Of a stretch of 25,140 nt of DNA, positions 1 through 8,052 are shown piece after piece. The position numbers and the translations under genes are program-made. Each line of letters starts with the position of its first letter. The stretch's first letter is position 1. This stretch comes from JBAUHN01 sp049680295 (GTDB lineage: Bacteria > Pseudomonadota > Alphaproteobacteria > Rhodobacterales > Rhodobacteraceae): the NCBI GenBank assembly GCA_049680295.1, contig JBAUHN010000049.1, positions 1 to 25,140 of the forward strand, written 5' to 3'. Under the pieces are notes generated by a model. It had not been told where the DNA came from. It saw nothing but the letters and a program-made list of their open reading frames with translations, and did not search any database.

Positions 1-12
1 TCGGCTGTGTGC

Positions 13-1449
13 TTATTGTTTTCGGGACGCGGTGTAGACGTCCAGATAGGCGGCGGCGGACAGATCCCAACCCACCGGGTGGCGCATTGCCCGGCGCATC
101 ATTGGTGTCCAAATTTTGGGGTTAGCAAACAGGGCGCAGGCGCGGGTGATCGCATGGCCCAGCATCGTGGCGTTGACAGGGGCAAATTGAATGCCGGTGG
201 CACAATCAGCCAACAAGGCGGCGTCATTGGCATCGATCACCGTATCAGCCAGACCGCCCGTGCGCGCCACAACCGGCAAGGTGCCATAGCGCAGACCGTA
301 AAGCTGCGTCAGACCGCAAGGTTCAAACCGCGACGGGATCAAAATCGCGTCGCTGCCCGCCTGCAGCAGATGCGACATCGGTTCATCATACCCAATGATG
401 GTGCCGACAGAGCCACTGAATTGATTTGACGCCTGAATAAAGGCGCGCTCCAGACCCGGCTCACCGCTGCCCAGAACGGCCAGCCTGCCGCCTTGCGCAA
501 CCAGACCCGGCAGGCATTCAAGCAGCATATCAAGACCCTTTTGCGCGGTCAGGCGGCTAATCACGCAAAACAGAGGCCCGTCTCCTTTGGTCAGGCCAAA
601 ACGCTTTTCAACTCCGGCACGGTTCAGGGCTTTGCCTTTGAGGCTGCGGCCCGAATAGGTCGCCACCAGCGATGCATCATCCTCGGGCGTCCAGATGTCC
701 AGATCAATGCCGTTCAGGATGCCGGTCAGGTCAGCCACCCGGTTGCGTAACAATCCATCCAGCCCCATGCCAAAATCCGGTGTCAGCAATTCGGCGGCAT
801 AAGTCGGGCTGACGGTGGTGATCTTGTCAGACAGGGCCAGCCCTGATTTGAGAAATCCGATCTTGCCAAAATATTCAATACCGTCCGTGGTGAACAATTC
901 AGACGACAGGCCCAGCAGGCTAAGCCGGGTTGCATCAAACAATCCCTGAAACGCAATGTTGTGAATGGTCATCACAACAGGGGGCGACTGCGCTCCGCTT
1001 TGCTTTAGATAGGCCGGGACAAGACCCGCCTGCCAGTCATGCGCATTGATCACATCCGGCACCCATGATCCGACGCCATTTATCGCCACCTGTGCCCCGG
1101 CATAAGACAGGGCGGCATAGCGCAGATCATTGTCACCCCAATCGCGGCCATCGGGGCCCAGGTAGATGTTGCCGGGGCGGCCGAAAAGATGTGATGCGTC
1201 CAGCAACAACATGTCCAGACCTTCGGCCTGAACCGCCACGATACGCGCAGGTCCGCCAAACAAATCATCAAACTCAGATACGGTTTGTCCCGAAGCTACC
1301 AAGCCCGCCAAGGCAGGGTATGCCGGGATCAGAACCTTTACGCCCACTCCCAATGCGGCAAGTGCTTTGGGGACAGCACCAATGACATCTGCCAGCCCGC
1401 CGGTTTTGATAAAGGGCGCGCATTCGGAAGCGACAAAAAGAACCTTCAT
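13..1449 (-). CDS. glgA: Glycogen synthase (ADP-glucose type)
   Basis: GlgA transfers glucose from ADP-glucose to the non-reducing end of a growing alpha-1,4-glucan in the cytoplasm. The 478-residue length matches the bacterial GT5 family (E. coli GlgA is 477). The N-terminus carries the ADP-glucose-binding KTGGLADV motif with the lysine at residue 15, the family position. The C-terminal Rossmann half has SRFEPCGLTQLYGLRYG followed by the ARTGGLADTV loop, typical of the donor-binding site with its catalytic glutamate. The ATG start lies one base after the glgC stop (TAG-G-ATG), so translation is probably coupled. It is the last glg gene visible; a debranching enzyme (glgX) often follows in related genomes but would lie beyond the left edge. 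Assignment is secure. Confidence 0.97.
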   Translation of the reverse strand: MKVLFVASECAPFIKTGGLADVIGAVPKALAALGVGVKVLIPAYPALAGLVASGQTVSEFDDLFGGPARIVAVQAEGLDMLLLDASHLFGRPGNIYLGPDGRDWGDNDLRYAALSYAGAQVAINGVGSWVPDVINAHDWQAGLVPAYLKQSGAQSPPVVMTIHNIAFQGLFDATRLSLLGLSSELFTTDGIEYFGKIGFLKSGLALSDKITTVSPTYAAELLTPDFGMGLDGLLRNRVADLTGILNGIDLDIWTPEDDASLVATYSGRSLKGKALNRAGVEKRFGLTKGDGPLFCVISRLTAQKGLDMLLECLPGLVAQGGRLAVLGSGEPGLERAFIQASNQFSGSVGTIIGYDEPMSHLLQAGSDAILIPSRFEPCGLTQLYGLRYGTLPVVARTGGLADTVIDANDAALLADCATGIQFAPVNATMLGHAITRACALFANPKIWTPMMRRAMRHPVGWDLSAAAYLDVYTASRKQ

Positions 1450-1450
1450 C

Positions 1451-2710
1451 CTATTTGCCCAAACGGTCGATCATGGGTTGAGTGATCAGACACACACCGT
1501 TTTCGGTGCGGCGGAACCTTTCTTCATCAAGCTCCGCGTTTCTGCCAACAACCAGACCTTCGGGAATGACCACACCGCGATCGAGCACCACGTTTTTCAG
1601 ATGTGCATTGCGGTTTATTTCCGCGTAAGGCATCGCCACAACACCCTCAAGCTGCGAGAACGAATGCGTTCTGACGCCGGTGAACAGCAAACAGCGATCC
1701 AGACGCGAGCCCGAAATGATACATCCACCCGACACCATCGAGGACAAGGCAAAGCCGCGGCGGCCTTTTTCGTTGTGAATGAATTTAGCCGGTGCTGTTA
1801 GTTCGGAATATGTCCAGATCGGCCATTCATTGTCGTAAAGATCCAGCTCTGGTTTGAAGTCTGTCAGATCGACATTGGCCTGCCAGAAGGCATCAACCGT
1901 GCCGACGTCACGCCAATATGGTTTTTCTTCCAGACCTGTCCGCACGCAGGACCGGCTAAAGGGATGTGCGATGGCTTTGCCGTTTTTAACGATATCAGGG
2001 ATAATATCGCCGCCAAAATCGTGATTGGAGTTTGGGTTCGCCGCGTCCTGTTTTAACAGGCCACACAAATATTCGGTTTCAAACACATAGATGCCCATGC
2101 TGGCCAGTGCCTTATCCGGGTGGCCCGGCATTGCAGGGGGATCGGCGGGTTTTTCGACAAAGTCCAGAATGCGGTCTTTGTCATTTACCTTCATCACGCC
2201 AAAGCCGCGCGCCTCGTCACGAGGCACTTCGATGCAGCCAACGGTCACGTCAGCTCCGCTTTCGACATGGTGTTTTACCATCAGCGAATAATCTTGTTTA
2301 TAGATGTGATCACCGGCCAGGATTACGATGTATTTCGGACCATATCCGCGAATGATTTCAATGTTCTGGGTGACGGCGTCAGCAGTGCCTTTGTACCAGT
2401 TTTCATTGTTGAGCTGTTGTGACGCGGGCAGGATATCCAGCGATTCATTGCGCTCGGCGCGAAAAAAGCTCCAACCGCGTTGCAGGTGGCGGATCAGCGA
2501 ATGCGCTTTGTATTGGGTCGCAACGCCAATCCGGCGAATGCCGGAATTGACCGCGTTGGACAATGCAAAGTCGATGATGCGGCTTTTGCCACCGAAATAC
2601 ATCGCCGGTTTTGCACGCACGTCGGTCAGTTCATACAGCCTGCTGCCGCGACCGCCCGCCAGAACGAATGCCATCGTTTGCTGCGCCAGCCGTTGTGAAT
2701 CCCTGTCCAT
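1451..2710 (-). CDS. glgC: Glucose-1-phosphate adenylyltransferase (ADP-glucose pyrophosphorylase)
   Basis: GlgC makes ADP-glucose and pyrophosphate from ATP and glucose-1-phosphate, normally the committed and allosterically controlled step of bacterial glycogen synthesis. The N-terminal nucleotidyltransferase motif LAGGRGSRLYELTDVRAKPA is followed by GKSRIIDFALSNAVNSGIRR and by WYKGTADAVTQN. The C-terminal third looks like the left-handed beta-helix domain of the family. I chose the ATG at 2710 (419 residues); a TTG immediately upstream would add only one residue. A purine-rich AGGGAGAG ribosome-binding site lies a few bases upstream and overlaps the end of glgB. The gap from the glgB stop is 12 bases. 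The gene sits between glgB and glgA, as expected for a glycogen operon. Confidence 0.97.
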   Translation of the reverse strand: MDRDSQRLAQQTMAFVLAGGRGSRLYELTDVRAKPAMYFGGKSRIIDFALSNAVNSGIRRIGVATQYKAHSLIRHLQRGWSFFRAERNESLDILPASQQLNNENWYKGTADAVTQNIEIIRGYGPKYIVILAGDHIYKQDYSLMVKHHVESGADVTVGCIEVPRDEARGFGVMKVNDKDRILDFVEKPADPPAMPGHPDKALASMGIYVFETEYLCGLLKQDAANPNSNHDFGGDIIPDIVKNGKAIAHPFSRSCVRTGLEEKPYWRDVGTVDAFWQANVDLTDFKPELDLYDNEWPIWTYSELTAPAKFIHNEKGRRGFALSSMVSGGCIISGSRLDRCLLFTGVRTHSFSQLEGVVAMPYAEINRNAHLKNVVLDRGVVIPEGLVVGRNAELDEERFRRTENGVCLITQPMIDRLGK

Positions 2711-2722
2711 CAATCTCTCTCC

Positions 2723-4975
2723 CTACTTCGTCAATCTGCTGGGTCTTACCCGCCCCGTGTCCAATTCAAAAAACAATGTCGACAACGGCGGGATCATCAG
2801 CGAGATCGAATGCGTCCGCCCTGAGGCCGCAACCTGTTCACTGTCCACGAACCCCATATTGCCGCGATCACCCCCGCCATAGCAGGCGGCGTCACTGTTC
2901 AGTTTTTCGACCCAGCGCCCGGCCTGCGGCACGCCAATGCGGCGACCTGTACGCTCAACCGGGGTGAAATTGCAGACCACCAGAACGGGTGCTGCATCAC
3001 CCTGACCATTGCGCACCCACGCATAGATAGATTCCTCCGCCGCCCCTTCCTCGACCCATTCAAACCCTTCTGGTTTGCAGTCCAGCTGGTGCAGCGCCGG
3101 CGTGCCCCGAAACAGCAGGTTCAAATCACGCACAAGCCTTTGAACCCCGCGGTGCAGCGGATTGTCCAGCAAGTGCCAGTCCAGACTGCTGTCGTGGTTC
3201 CATTCGACGCCTTGCGCAAATTCACAGCCCATAAACAGCAGCTTTTTGCCGGGATGGCCCCACATGAACCCGTAATATGCGCGTAGGTTGGCGAATTTTT
3301 CGTCACCATTCCCCGGCATTTTGTCGATCATCGACCCTTTGCCGTGCACCACCTCATCATGGCTGATCGGCAGGACAAAGTTTTCAGAGAATGCGTAATG
3401 CAGCCCGAATGTCATCTTATGGTGGTGATATTTGCGGTGAATCGGGTCTTGGGCGATGTAGGACAGCGTATCGTTCATCCAGCCCATGTTCCACTTGAAC
3501 CCAAAGCCCAGCCCGCCGTGATCCGCCGGGCCGCTGACACCGGGAAAGGCGGTGGATTCTTCGGCCACCGTGACGATACCGGGTGCCTCACCATACGCAA
3601 CCGTATTGGTGCGCTGCAAAAATGCAATCGCTTCAAGGTTTTCGCGGCCGCCGTCTTTGTTCGGCACCCATTCGCCTTCTTTGCGCGAATAGTCGCGATA
3701 GAGCATCGACGCCACGGCATCGACGCGCAAACCGTCGATGTGATGTTCGCGCAGCCAGTAGAGCGCGTTCGCCACCAGATAGTTCGACACCTCGCTGCGG
3801 CCATAGTTGTAGACAAGCGTGTTCCAGTCGGGATGGAACCCTTCCTTGCGGTCGGCATGTTCATAAAGTGGCGTGCCGTCAAACAGGCCAAGCCCGTGTT
3901 GATCTTCGGGGAAATGGCCCGGAACCCAGTCCAGTATCAGACCCAGATCAGCGGCATGGCACGCCTCGACAAAAGCGCGGAATTCTTCCAACGTACCATG
4001 CCGTATGGTTGGCGCGTATAACCCAACTGGTTGATACCCCCATGACCCATCAAACGGAAATTCAGACACCGGCATCAACTCAATATGGGTGAACCCCATG
4101 TCCTTGGCATAGCCGACCAATTGCTGCGCGTGTTCCAGATAGGATAGCGGGCGGTTACCATCCTCTGGCACACGCCTCCACGATCCCAGATGCACCTCAT
4201 AGACCGACATCGGCTGGTCAATGCGGTGCAGCGCCTCGCGCTTGTTCATCCATGTTTTGTCGGCCCATGTGTGGCCGTCAAGTTTGCGCACAACGGACGC
4301 CGTTTTGGGCGGATATTCCGCACCAAAGCCAAAGGGGTCGGCCTTTTGTGGCAACAGATGACCATTGGCATCCAGCAACTCGTATTTATAGGCTTCGCCT
4401 TCTGACAGGCCCGGCATAAAGATTTCCCAAACACCGGTCTGACCGCGTTGCCGCATCGGATTTCGCCGCCCGTCCCAGCCATTGAAATCACCAATGACCG
4501 ACACCCGCCGCGCATTCGGCGCCCAGACCGCAAAATGGGTTCCCGCAACACCACCGTGATCCATCACATGCGCGCCAAGGACCTTCCAAAGATCCAGATG
4601 CGCGCCTTCGGCGATCAGATGTTCGTCCAGCGCACCCAGAACAGGGCCGAACCTGTAGGGGTCGTCGACTTCCCAGATATGGGGGCCTTTGGTGATCTTA
4701 AAGCGGTAGGCAAAGGCAGTTTTACGCCGGGACGCCGTGCCAACAAAAAGTTCGGGCGTGTCCGCCAGAGCGGTCAGCGACATGACTTTGCGCCCGGTTT
4801 TGGCGTCCAGTACATCAACCGTGTCAACGTCTGGGAAAAACGCCCGGATTGTGGGCTTTCCATCGACCACGTGCAGCCCGAGAACCGAAAAAGGGTCGCC
4901 ATGTGTGCCGGCGACAATCTGTCCGGCGTTATGCGCTTCGATCAAATCACTGTTCCCTCTTGCCGGACCTGTCAC
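2723..4975 (-). CDS. glgB: 1,4-alpha-glucan branching enzyme
   Basis: GlgB cuts alpha-1,4 chains and reattaches them as alpha-1,6 branches. The 750-residue protein has the long-form layout: an N-terminal N1 module (about 15-115), a CBM48 module (about 130-240), the GH13 barrel (about 255-630) and a C-terminal beta domain. Catalytic positions fit E. coli GlgB spacing: nucleophile D419 in GLRVDAVASMLYRDYS, acid/base E472 in VAEESTAFPGVS, and D540 in PISHDEVVHGKGS. The annotated start is GTG at 4975, 12 bases after the glgP stop, with a poor ribosome-binding site. An in-frame TTG at 4945 has a better AGAGGG element nine bases upstream and would remove ten residues, so the exact start is uncertain while the function is not. 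Confidence 0.96.
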   Translation of the reverse strand: MTGPARGNSDLIEAHNAGQIVAGTHGDPFSVLGLHVVDGKPTIRAFFPDVDTVDVLDAKTGRKVMSLTALADTPELFVGTASRRKTAFAYRFKITKGPHIWEVDDPYRFGPVLGALDEHLIAEGAHLDLWKVLGAHVMDHGGVAGTHFAVWAPNARRVSVIGDFNGWDGRRNPMRQRGQTGVWEIFMPGLSEGEAYKYELLDANGHLLPQKADPFGFGAEYPPKTASVVRKLDGHTWADKTWMNKREALHRIDQPMSVYEVHLGSWRRVPEDGNRPLSYLEHAQQLVGYAKDMGFTHIELMPVSEFPFDGSWGYQPVGLYAPTIRHGTLEEFRAFVEACHAADLGLILDWVPGHFPEDQHGLGLFDGTPLYEHADRKEGFHPDWNTLVYNYGRSEVSNYLVANALYWLREHHIDGLRVDAVASMLYRDYSRKEGEWVPNKDGGRENLEAIAFLQRTNTVAYGEAPGIVTVAEESTAFPGVSGPADHGGLGFGFKWNMGWMNDTLSYIAQDPIHRKYHHHKMTFGLHYAFSENFVLPISHDEVVHGKGSMIDKMPGNGDEKFANLRAYYGFMWGHPGKKLLFMGCEFAQGVEWNHDSSLDWHLLDNPLHRGVQRLVRDLNLLFRGTPALHQLDCKPEGFEWVEEGAAEESIYAWVRNGQGDAAPVLVVCNFTPVERTGRRIGVPQAGRWVEKLNSDAACYGGGDRGNMGFVDSEQVAASGRTHSISLMIPPLSTLFFELDTGRVRPSRLTK

Positions 4976-4987
4976 GGGCTGCGCCCA

Positions 4988-7381
4988 TCAACCAACGGAT
5001 TGTGCGCCCCAAATGTCTTTCGCGTATCCACGGATCGTGCGATCCGACGAAAACCAGCCCATGCCCGCAGTGTTTGCCGCTGCCATCCGCGTCCAGCGTG
5101 TCACGTCCTGATAGACTGCGTCGACTTCGCGCTGTTTGTCAAAGTATCCGGCAAAATCGCAACTGACGAGAAAGTAGTCGTGTTCATAAAGGTTGTGCAG
5201 AATATCCGAATAGCGGTGGTTGTCGCCGCCCGAAAATACCCCGCCGCCGATCTGACCCAGAACCCGGCTTAGCCTTGGGTCGGCTTCGATTGTGCGTCGG
5301 GCAAAGCCATGCTCGGTTCGTTTTTGTTCGGCTTGCGCCGCAGTCAACCCGAACAGGAAAAAGTTCTCGGCGCCGACGTGGTCGCGGATTTCGACATTGG
5401 CCCCGTCCAGCGTGCCAATCGTCGGGCTGCCATTCAGCGACAGCTTCATATTGCCGGTGCCCGAAGCTTCTTTGCCCGCGGTCGAGATTTGTTCAGACAG
5501 GTCCGAGGCGGGGATCAGGATTTCCGCCATCGAGACATTGTAGTTTTCGGGATAAACCACCTGCAACAGATCGCGTGTCACCGGATCGTTGTTGATGGTC
5601 GCGGCCACGTCATTGATCAGATGAATGATGGATTTCGCCAGCACATAGCCCGGCGCTGCCTTGCCGCCAAAGATTTTCACCCGAGGTGTCCAGTTGCCCT
5701 GGGGATTGTCGCGGATTTCATTCCAAAGCGCGATGGTTTCCAGAATGTTCAGATGCTGGCGTTTATATTCGTGAATGCGCTTGATCTGAATGTCGAAAAT
5801 TGCGTCGGTGTTCAACGTGACATCATGGCGGTCTTTCAGCCAATGGGCCAAGCGTTTTTTGTTGACAGATTTCGCCACGCCATATGCCTCAAGAAATGCG
5901 GCATCATCCAGATGCGCGTTCAGATCCTGCAACCTTTCCAGATCGATTTGCCACTCGGTCCCGATGGTATCGTTGATCAGGTTGCGCAAAGCCGGGTTAC
6001 ATGAATACAGCCAGCGACGCGGCGTGATGCCGTTGGTCTGGTTGAGGATGCGTTTCGGATAGGCCTTATGCAGGTCGGCAAAGACCGTTTCCTTGACCAG
6101 ATCAGAATGAAGTGCAGAGACACCGTTGACGCTATGGGCCATGATAAACGCGAGTTCACCCATTTTGACGTTGCCGTGCTCAATGATCCGAATGTCCGAG
6201 CCGGTGGCCTTCAGGTGGCGTTCCTGGATCATCTCGATCAGGCGATGATGGCGCGGCAGGATACGTGCGAACAGGTCTTCCGGCCATTTCTCCAGCGCCT
6301 CAGGCAACAGCGTGTGGTTGGTATATCCAAGACATTTTCGCGCCATTTCGATGGCCCGGTCCAGATCAAAATCATGCCTGTCGATCAACAGCCGTACCAG
6401 TTCAGGCCCGGCAATCGCCGGATGCGTATCGTTCAGCTGAATGGCGACGTGTTTGTCCAGATCCTTGATCTGGTGGCCTTCGGATTCAAAGCGGCGCAAC
6501 AGGTCCTTGATGGAGGCAGAGGTAAAGAAATATTCCTGTTTCAGACGCAGTTCTTTACCGCCATCGGTCGTATCATCGGGGTAAAGAACACGCGAAATCG
6601 TCCGCGCCAAACGCTCTGGTGCATTTGCCCCGACATAATCACCACGGTTAAAGCTTTCGAGGTCAAACAGCTTGACCGGCTTGGCCGACCATAGCCGCAG
6701 TGTATTGGCCCACTGGCCTTTCCAGCCGACGGTTGGCGTATCATAGGCCATGGCCAGAACGGTTTCCGCCGGGTGCCAGTTGGCCTTGCCATCCGTTTCA
6801 CTGACGTAGCCGCCAAAGTGGATGTTATAGGCCACTTCGGGGCGTTCAAATTCCCATACGTGACGCTGGGCCAGCCAGCCTTCGGCAGTTTCGGTTTGTT
6901 GCCCGTCTTCAAAATGCTGCTCAAACAAACCATGTTCATAGCGAATGCCATAGCCATAGGCCGGGATCGCAAGTGTTGACAGGCTGTCCATGAAACATGC
7001 TGCCAATCGCCCCAGACCACCGTTGCCCAATGCAGCGTCCGGTTCATCCACAACAACCGCGTCATAGTCCTGCCCCAGATCGGCCATCGCCATGCGGGCA
7101 ACATCCTCGACGTCAAGATTGATGGCAACGTCTTCGATCAGACGGCCAATCAGGAACTCCATCGACAGGTAGTAAACGCGCTTATGCTTGCCTTCATAGG
7201 TCTTGCGTGTTGACGCAAACCACGGCTCAACCACGCAATCGCGCAATGCCAAAGACAACGACATGCGCCAGTCATACAAGCTTGCGTGTTCCGGGTCCTT
7301 GCCAATCGACAGCCTCAGATGTCGCGAGATGTCGTGGCGTAACGTTTCCGGGGTGACCATGGTTGGGTTTTTTTTCAGCAT
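4988..7381 (-). CDS. glgP: Glycogen/maltodextrin phosphorylase
   Basis: GlgP releases glucose-1-phosphate from glycogen ends by phosphorolysis using pyridoxal phosphate. At 797 residues it has the normal GT35 length. The PLP motif EASGTGNMKLSLNG is intact with the Schiff-base lysine at residue 646, and the DAALGNGGLGRLAACFMDS block near the N-terminal third is characteristic. The family members glycogen, starch and maltodextrin phosphorylase cannot be separated by sequence alone, but position at the head of a glg block favours glycogen. The ATG at 7381 has a good AGAAGG ribosome-binding site six bases upstream. It is the first gene of the tight glgP-glgB-glgC-glgA run, so degradation and synthesis enzymes are probably co-transcribed. 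Confidence 0.96.
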   Translation of the reverse strand: MLKKNPTMVTPETLRHDISRHLRLSIGKDPEHASLYDWRMSLSLALRDCVVEPWFASTRKTYEGKHKRVYYLSMEFLIGRLIEDVAINLDVEDVARMAMADLGQDYDAVVVDEPDAALGNGGLGRLAACFMDSLSTLAIPAYGYGIRYEHGLFEQHFEDGQQTETAEGWLAQRHVWEFERPEVAYNIHFGGYVSETDGKANWHPAETVLAMAYDTPTVGWKGQWANTLRLWSAKPVKLFDLESFNRGDYVGANAPERLARTISRVLYPDDTTDGGKELRLKQEYFFTSASIKDLLRRFESEGHQIKDLDKHVAIQLNDTHPAIAGPELVRLLIDRHDFDLDRAIEMARKCLGYTNHTLLPEALEKWPEDLFARILPRHHRLIEMIQERHLKATGSDIRIIEHGNVKMGELAFIMAHSVNGVSALHSDLVKETVFADLHKAYPKRILNQTNGITPRRWLYSCNPALRNLINDTIGTEWQIDLERLQDLNAHLDDAAFLEAYGVAKSVNKKRLAHWLKDRHDVTLNTDAIFDIQIKRIHEYKRQHLNILETIALWNEIRDNPQGNWTPRVKIFGGKAAPGYVLAKSIIHLINDVAATINNDPVTRDLLQVVYPENYNVSMAEILIPASDLSEQISTAGKEASGTGNMKLSLNGSPTIGTLDGANVEIRDHVGAENFFLFGLTAAQAEQKRTEHGFARRTIEADPRLSRVLGQIGGGVFSGGDNHRYSDILHNLYEHDYFLVSCDFAGYFDKQREVDAVYQDVTRWTRMAAANTAGMGWFSSDRTIRGYAKDIWGAQSVG

Positions 7382-7438
7382 AGTGCCTTCTATTCATCTG
7401 TTCGGGCCAGCGGCCACATTCTGTTCAAACAAGCATAG

Positions 7439-7457
7439 CCCGCGTTGCGCGCGCGGG
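7439..7457 (-). terminator. Weak GC-rich hairpin after the DUF2934 gene
   Basis: CCCGCG and CGCGGG form a perfect 6-bp stem around a 7-base loop, about 110 bases downstream of the DUF2934 stop and about 60 bases upstream of the glgP start. There is no clear U-run after it on the minus strand, so it may be an inefficient terminator, an mRNA-stabilising hairpin in the glgP leader, or chance in GC-rich DNA. Confidence 0.25.
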
Positions 7458-7567
7458 TGTAGCGACCAGCACGTCGCCTGTCGTCGCATGCCTGATGTGT
7501 CGCGTTTTAGCAACTTTCGCAGGGCATGAATGCCCCGACAGGAAGGCGCGATAATAGACCAATACGG

Positions 7568-7807
7568 TTATTTAGAGGCGGTTTTTGCTTTGGCTTTGGG
7601 TTTTGCAGCAGGTTTTGCCACAATTTTGGCTTTGCGCGGTTTGGCCGCCGCTTTGCGCGCTGGTTTTGCCTTTGGCTGCGCCTTGGTCAGCGCATCAATT
7701 GCTTGCATCCAGTGCCTTTCATCCTGTCCGGACGGCTGACCTTCGTTCAGCCAAAAGAGATAGGCGGTTTCGCGGATTTGTGTATCGTCGAGATTAGTAC
7801 GGGCCAT
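7568..7807 (-). CDS. DUF2934 protein with a histone H1-like basic tail
   Basis: A 79-residue protein. Residues 7-40 fit the DUF2934 pattern (IRETAYLFWLNEGQPSGQD followed by HW), a small domain of unknown function common in alphaproteobacteria. Residues 42-79 are a low-complexity tail with about 13 Lys, 13 Ala, 5 Pro and 2 Arg, resembling histone H1 C-termini and bacterial H1-like proteins; DNA or RNA binding is an inference from this composition. The ATG at 7807 has an AAGGA ribosome-binding site about nine bases upstream. The gene lies 186 bases upstream of glgP on the same strand, with its own candidate promoter at 7852-7880. The tail DNA is repetitive (recurrent GGTTTTGCC/TTTGGC units on the plus strand), as expected for such composition. 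No cysteine, signal peptide or membrane segment is visible. Confidence 0.82.
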   Translation of the reverse strand: MARTNLDDTQIRETAYLFWLNEGQPSGQDERHWMQAIDALTKAQPKAKPARKAAAKPRKAKIVAKPAAKPKAKAKTASK

Positions 7808-7851
7808 GGCAGTGTCCTTTGTTCAGCGGGTCTGGGTTGAGTGTTATCGCT

Positions 7852-7880
7852 AACATAACTGAAATGCTGCATTTGCACAA
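7852..7880 (-). promoter_or_regulatory. Candidate sigma-70 promoter of the DUF2934 gene
   Basis: Reading the minus strand, TTGTGC (7880-7875) and TATGTT (7857-7852) are separated by 17 bases. This predicts a transcription start near 7845 and a leader of about 38 bases before the ATG at 7807. The -35 box matches only half of the consensus, so this is a moderate inference. Confidence 0.4.
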
Positions 7881-7978
7881 TCCGCGGGTTGCGCAACGGC
7901 CAAAACCTGTTGCCCTTTGAACATAGTCTCGCGGAATTCAGTGCGTTTTTTTGGACCCGGCCAAAGCCCATAGGTTTG

Positions 7979-8008
7979 TTGACAGGGCCGCCATTATGCG
8001 AATACCGT
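7979..8008 (+). promoter_or_regulatory. Candidate promoter of the molybdenum hydroxylase operon
   Basis: A perfect TTGACA -35 hexamer (7979-7984) is followed after 18 bases by a weak -10 candidate TACCGT (8003-8008). The predicted start near 8015 leaves a leader of about 38 bases before the TTG at 8053. The -10 region overlaps a 16-bp near-palindrome, as expected for a repressed promoter. Confidence 0.45.
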
Positions 8009-8021
8009 TCGCATGCAAACG
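8006..8021 (+). promoter_or_regulatory. Candidate operator: 16-bp near-palindrome, possibly a MarR site
   Basis: CGTTCGCATGCAAACG is symmetric except for one mismatched base pair of positions (5 and 12). It overlaps the candidate -10 box of the hydroxylase operon. MarR-family proteins bind palindromes of about this size as dimers, and a MarR gene closes this cluster. A partial relative, TTCGCATCAA, occurs near 11644 upstream of the MarR gene itself. Linking site and regulator is inference. Confidence 0.4.
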
Positions 8022-8052
8022 AATTTAATCGTGTTAAGTTACGGAGTTGGCG

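Noticed and set aside
3344..4021. 225-codon open frame antisense to glgB
   Set aside because: It is opposite the conserved GH13 catalytic region and has no family resemblance.
4448..5272. 274-codon plus-strand frame spanning the glgB/glgP junction
   Set aside because: It is opposite two conserved enzymes and has no recognisable protein features.
7571..7690. Tandem-repeat or CRISPR-like array
   Set aside because: The repetitive GGTTTTGCC-type pattern is irregular and is explained by Lys/Ala/Pro codons of the H1-like tail.
7747..7971. 74-codon minus-strand frame upstream of the DUF2934 gene
   Set aside because: It overlaps the DUF2934 gene in another frame, crosses its candidate promoter and lacks a ribosome-binding site.
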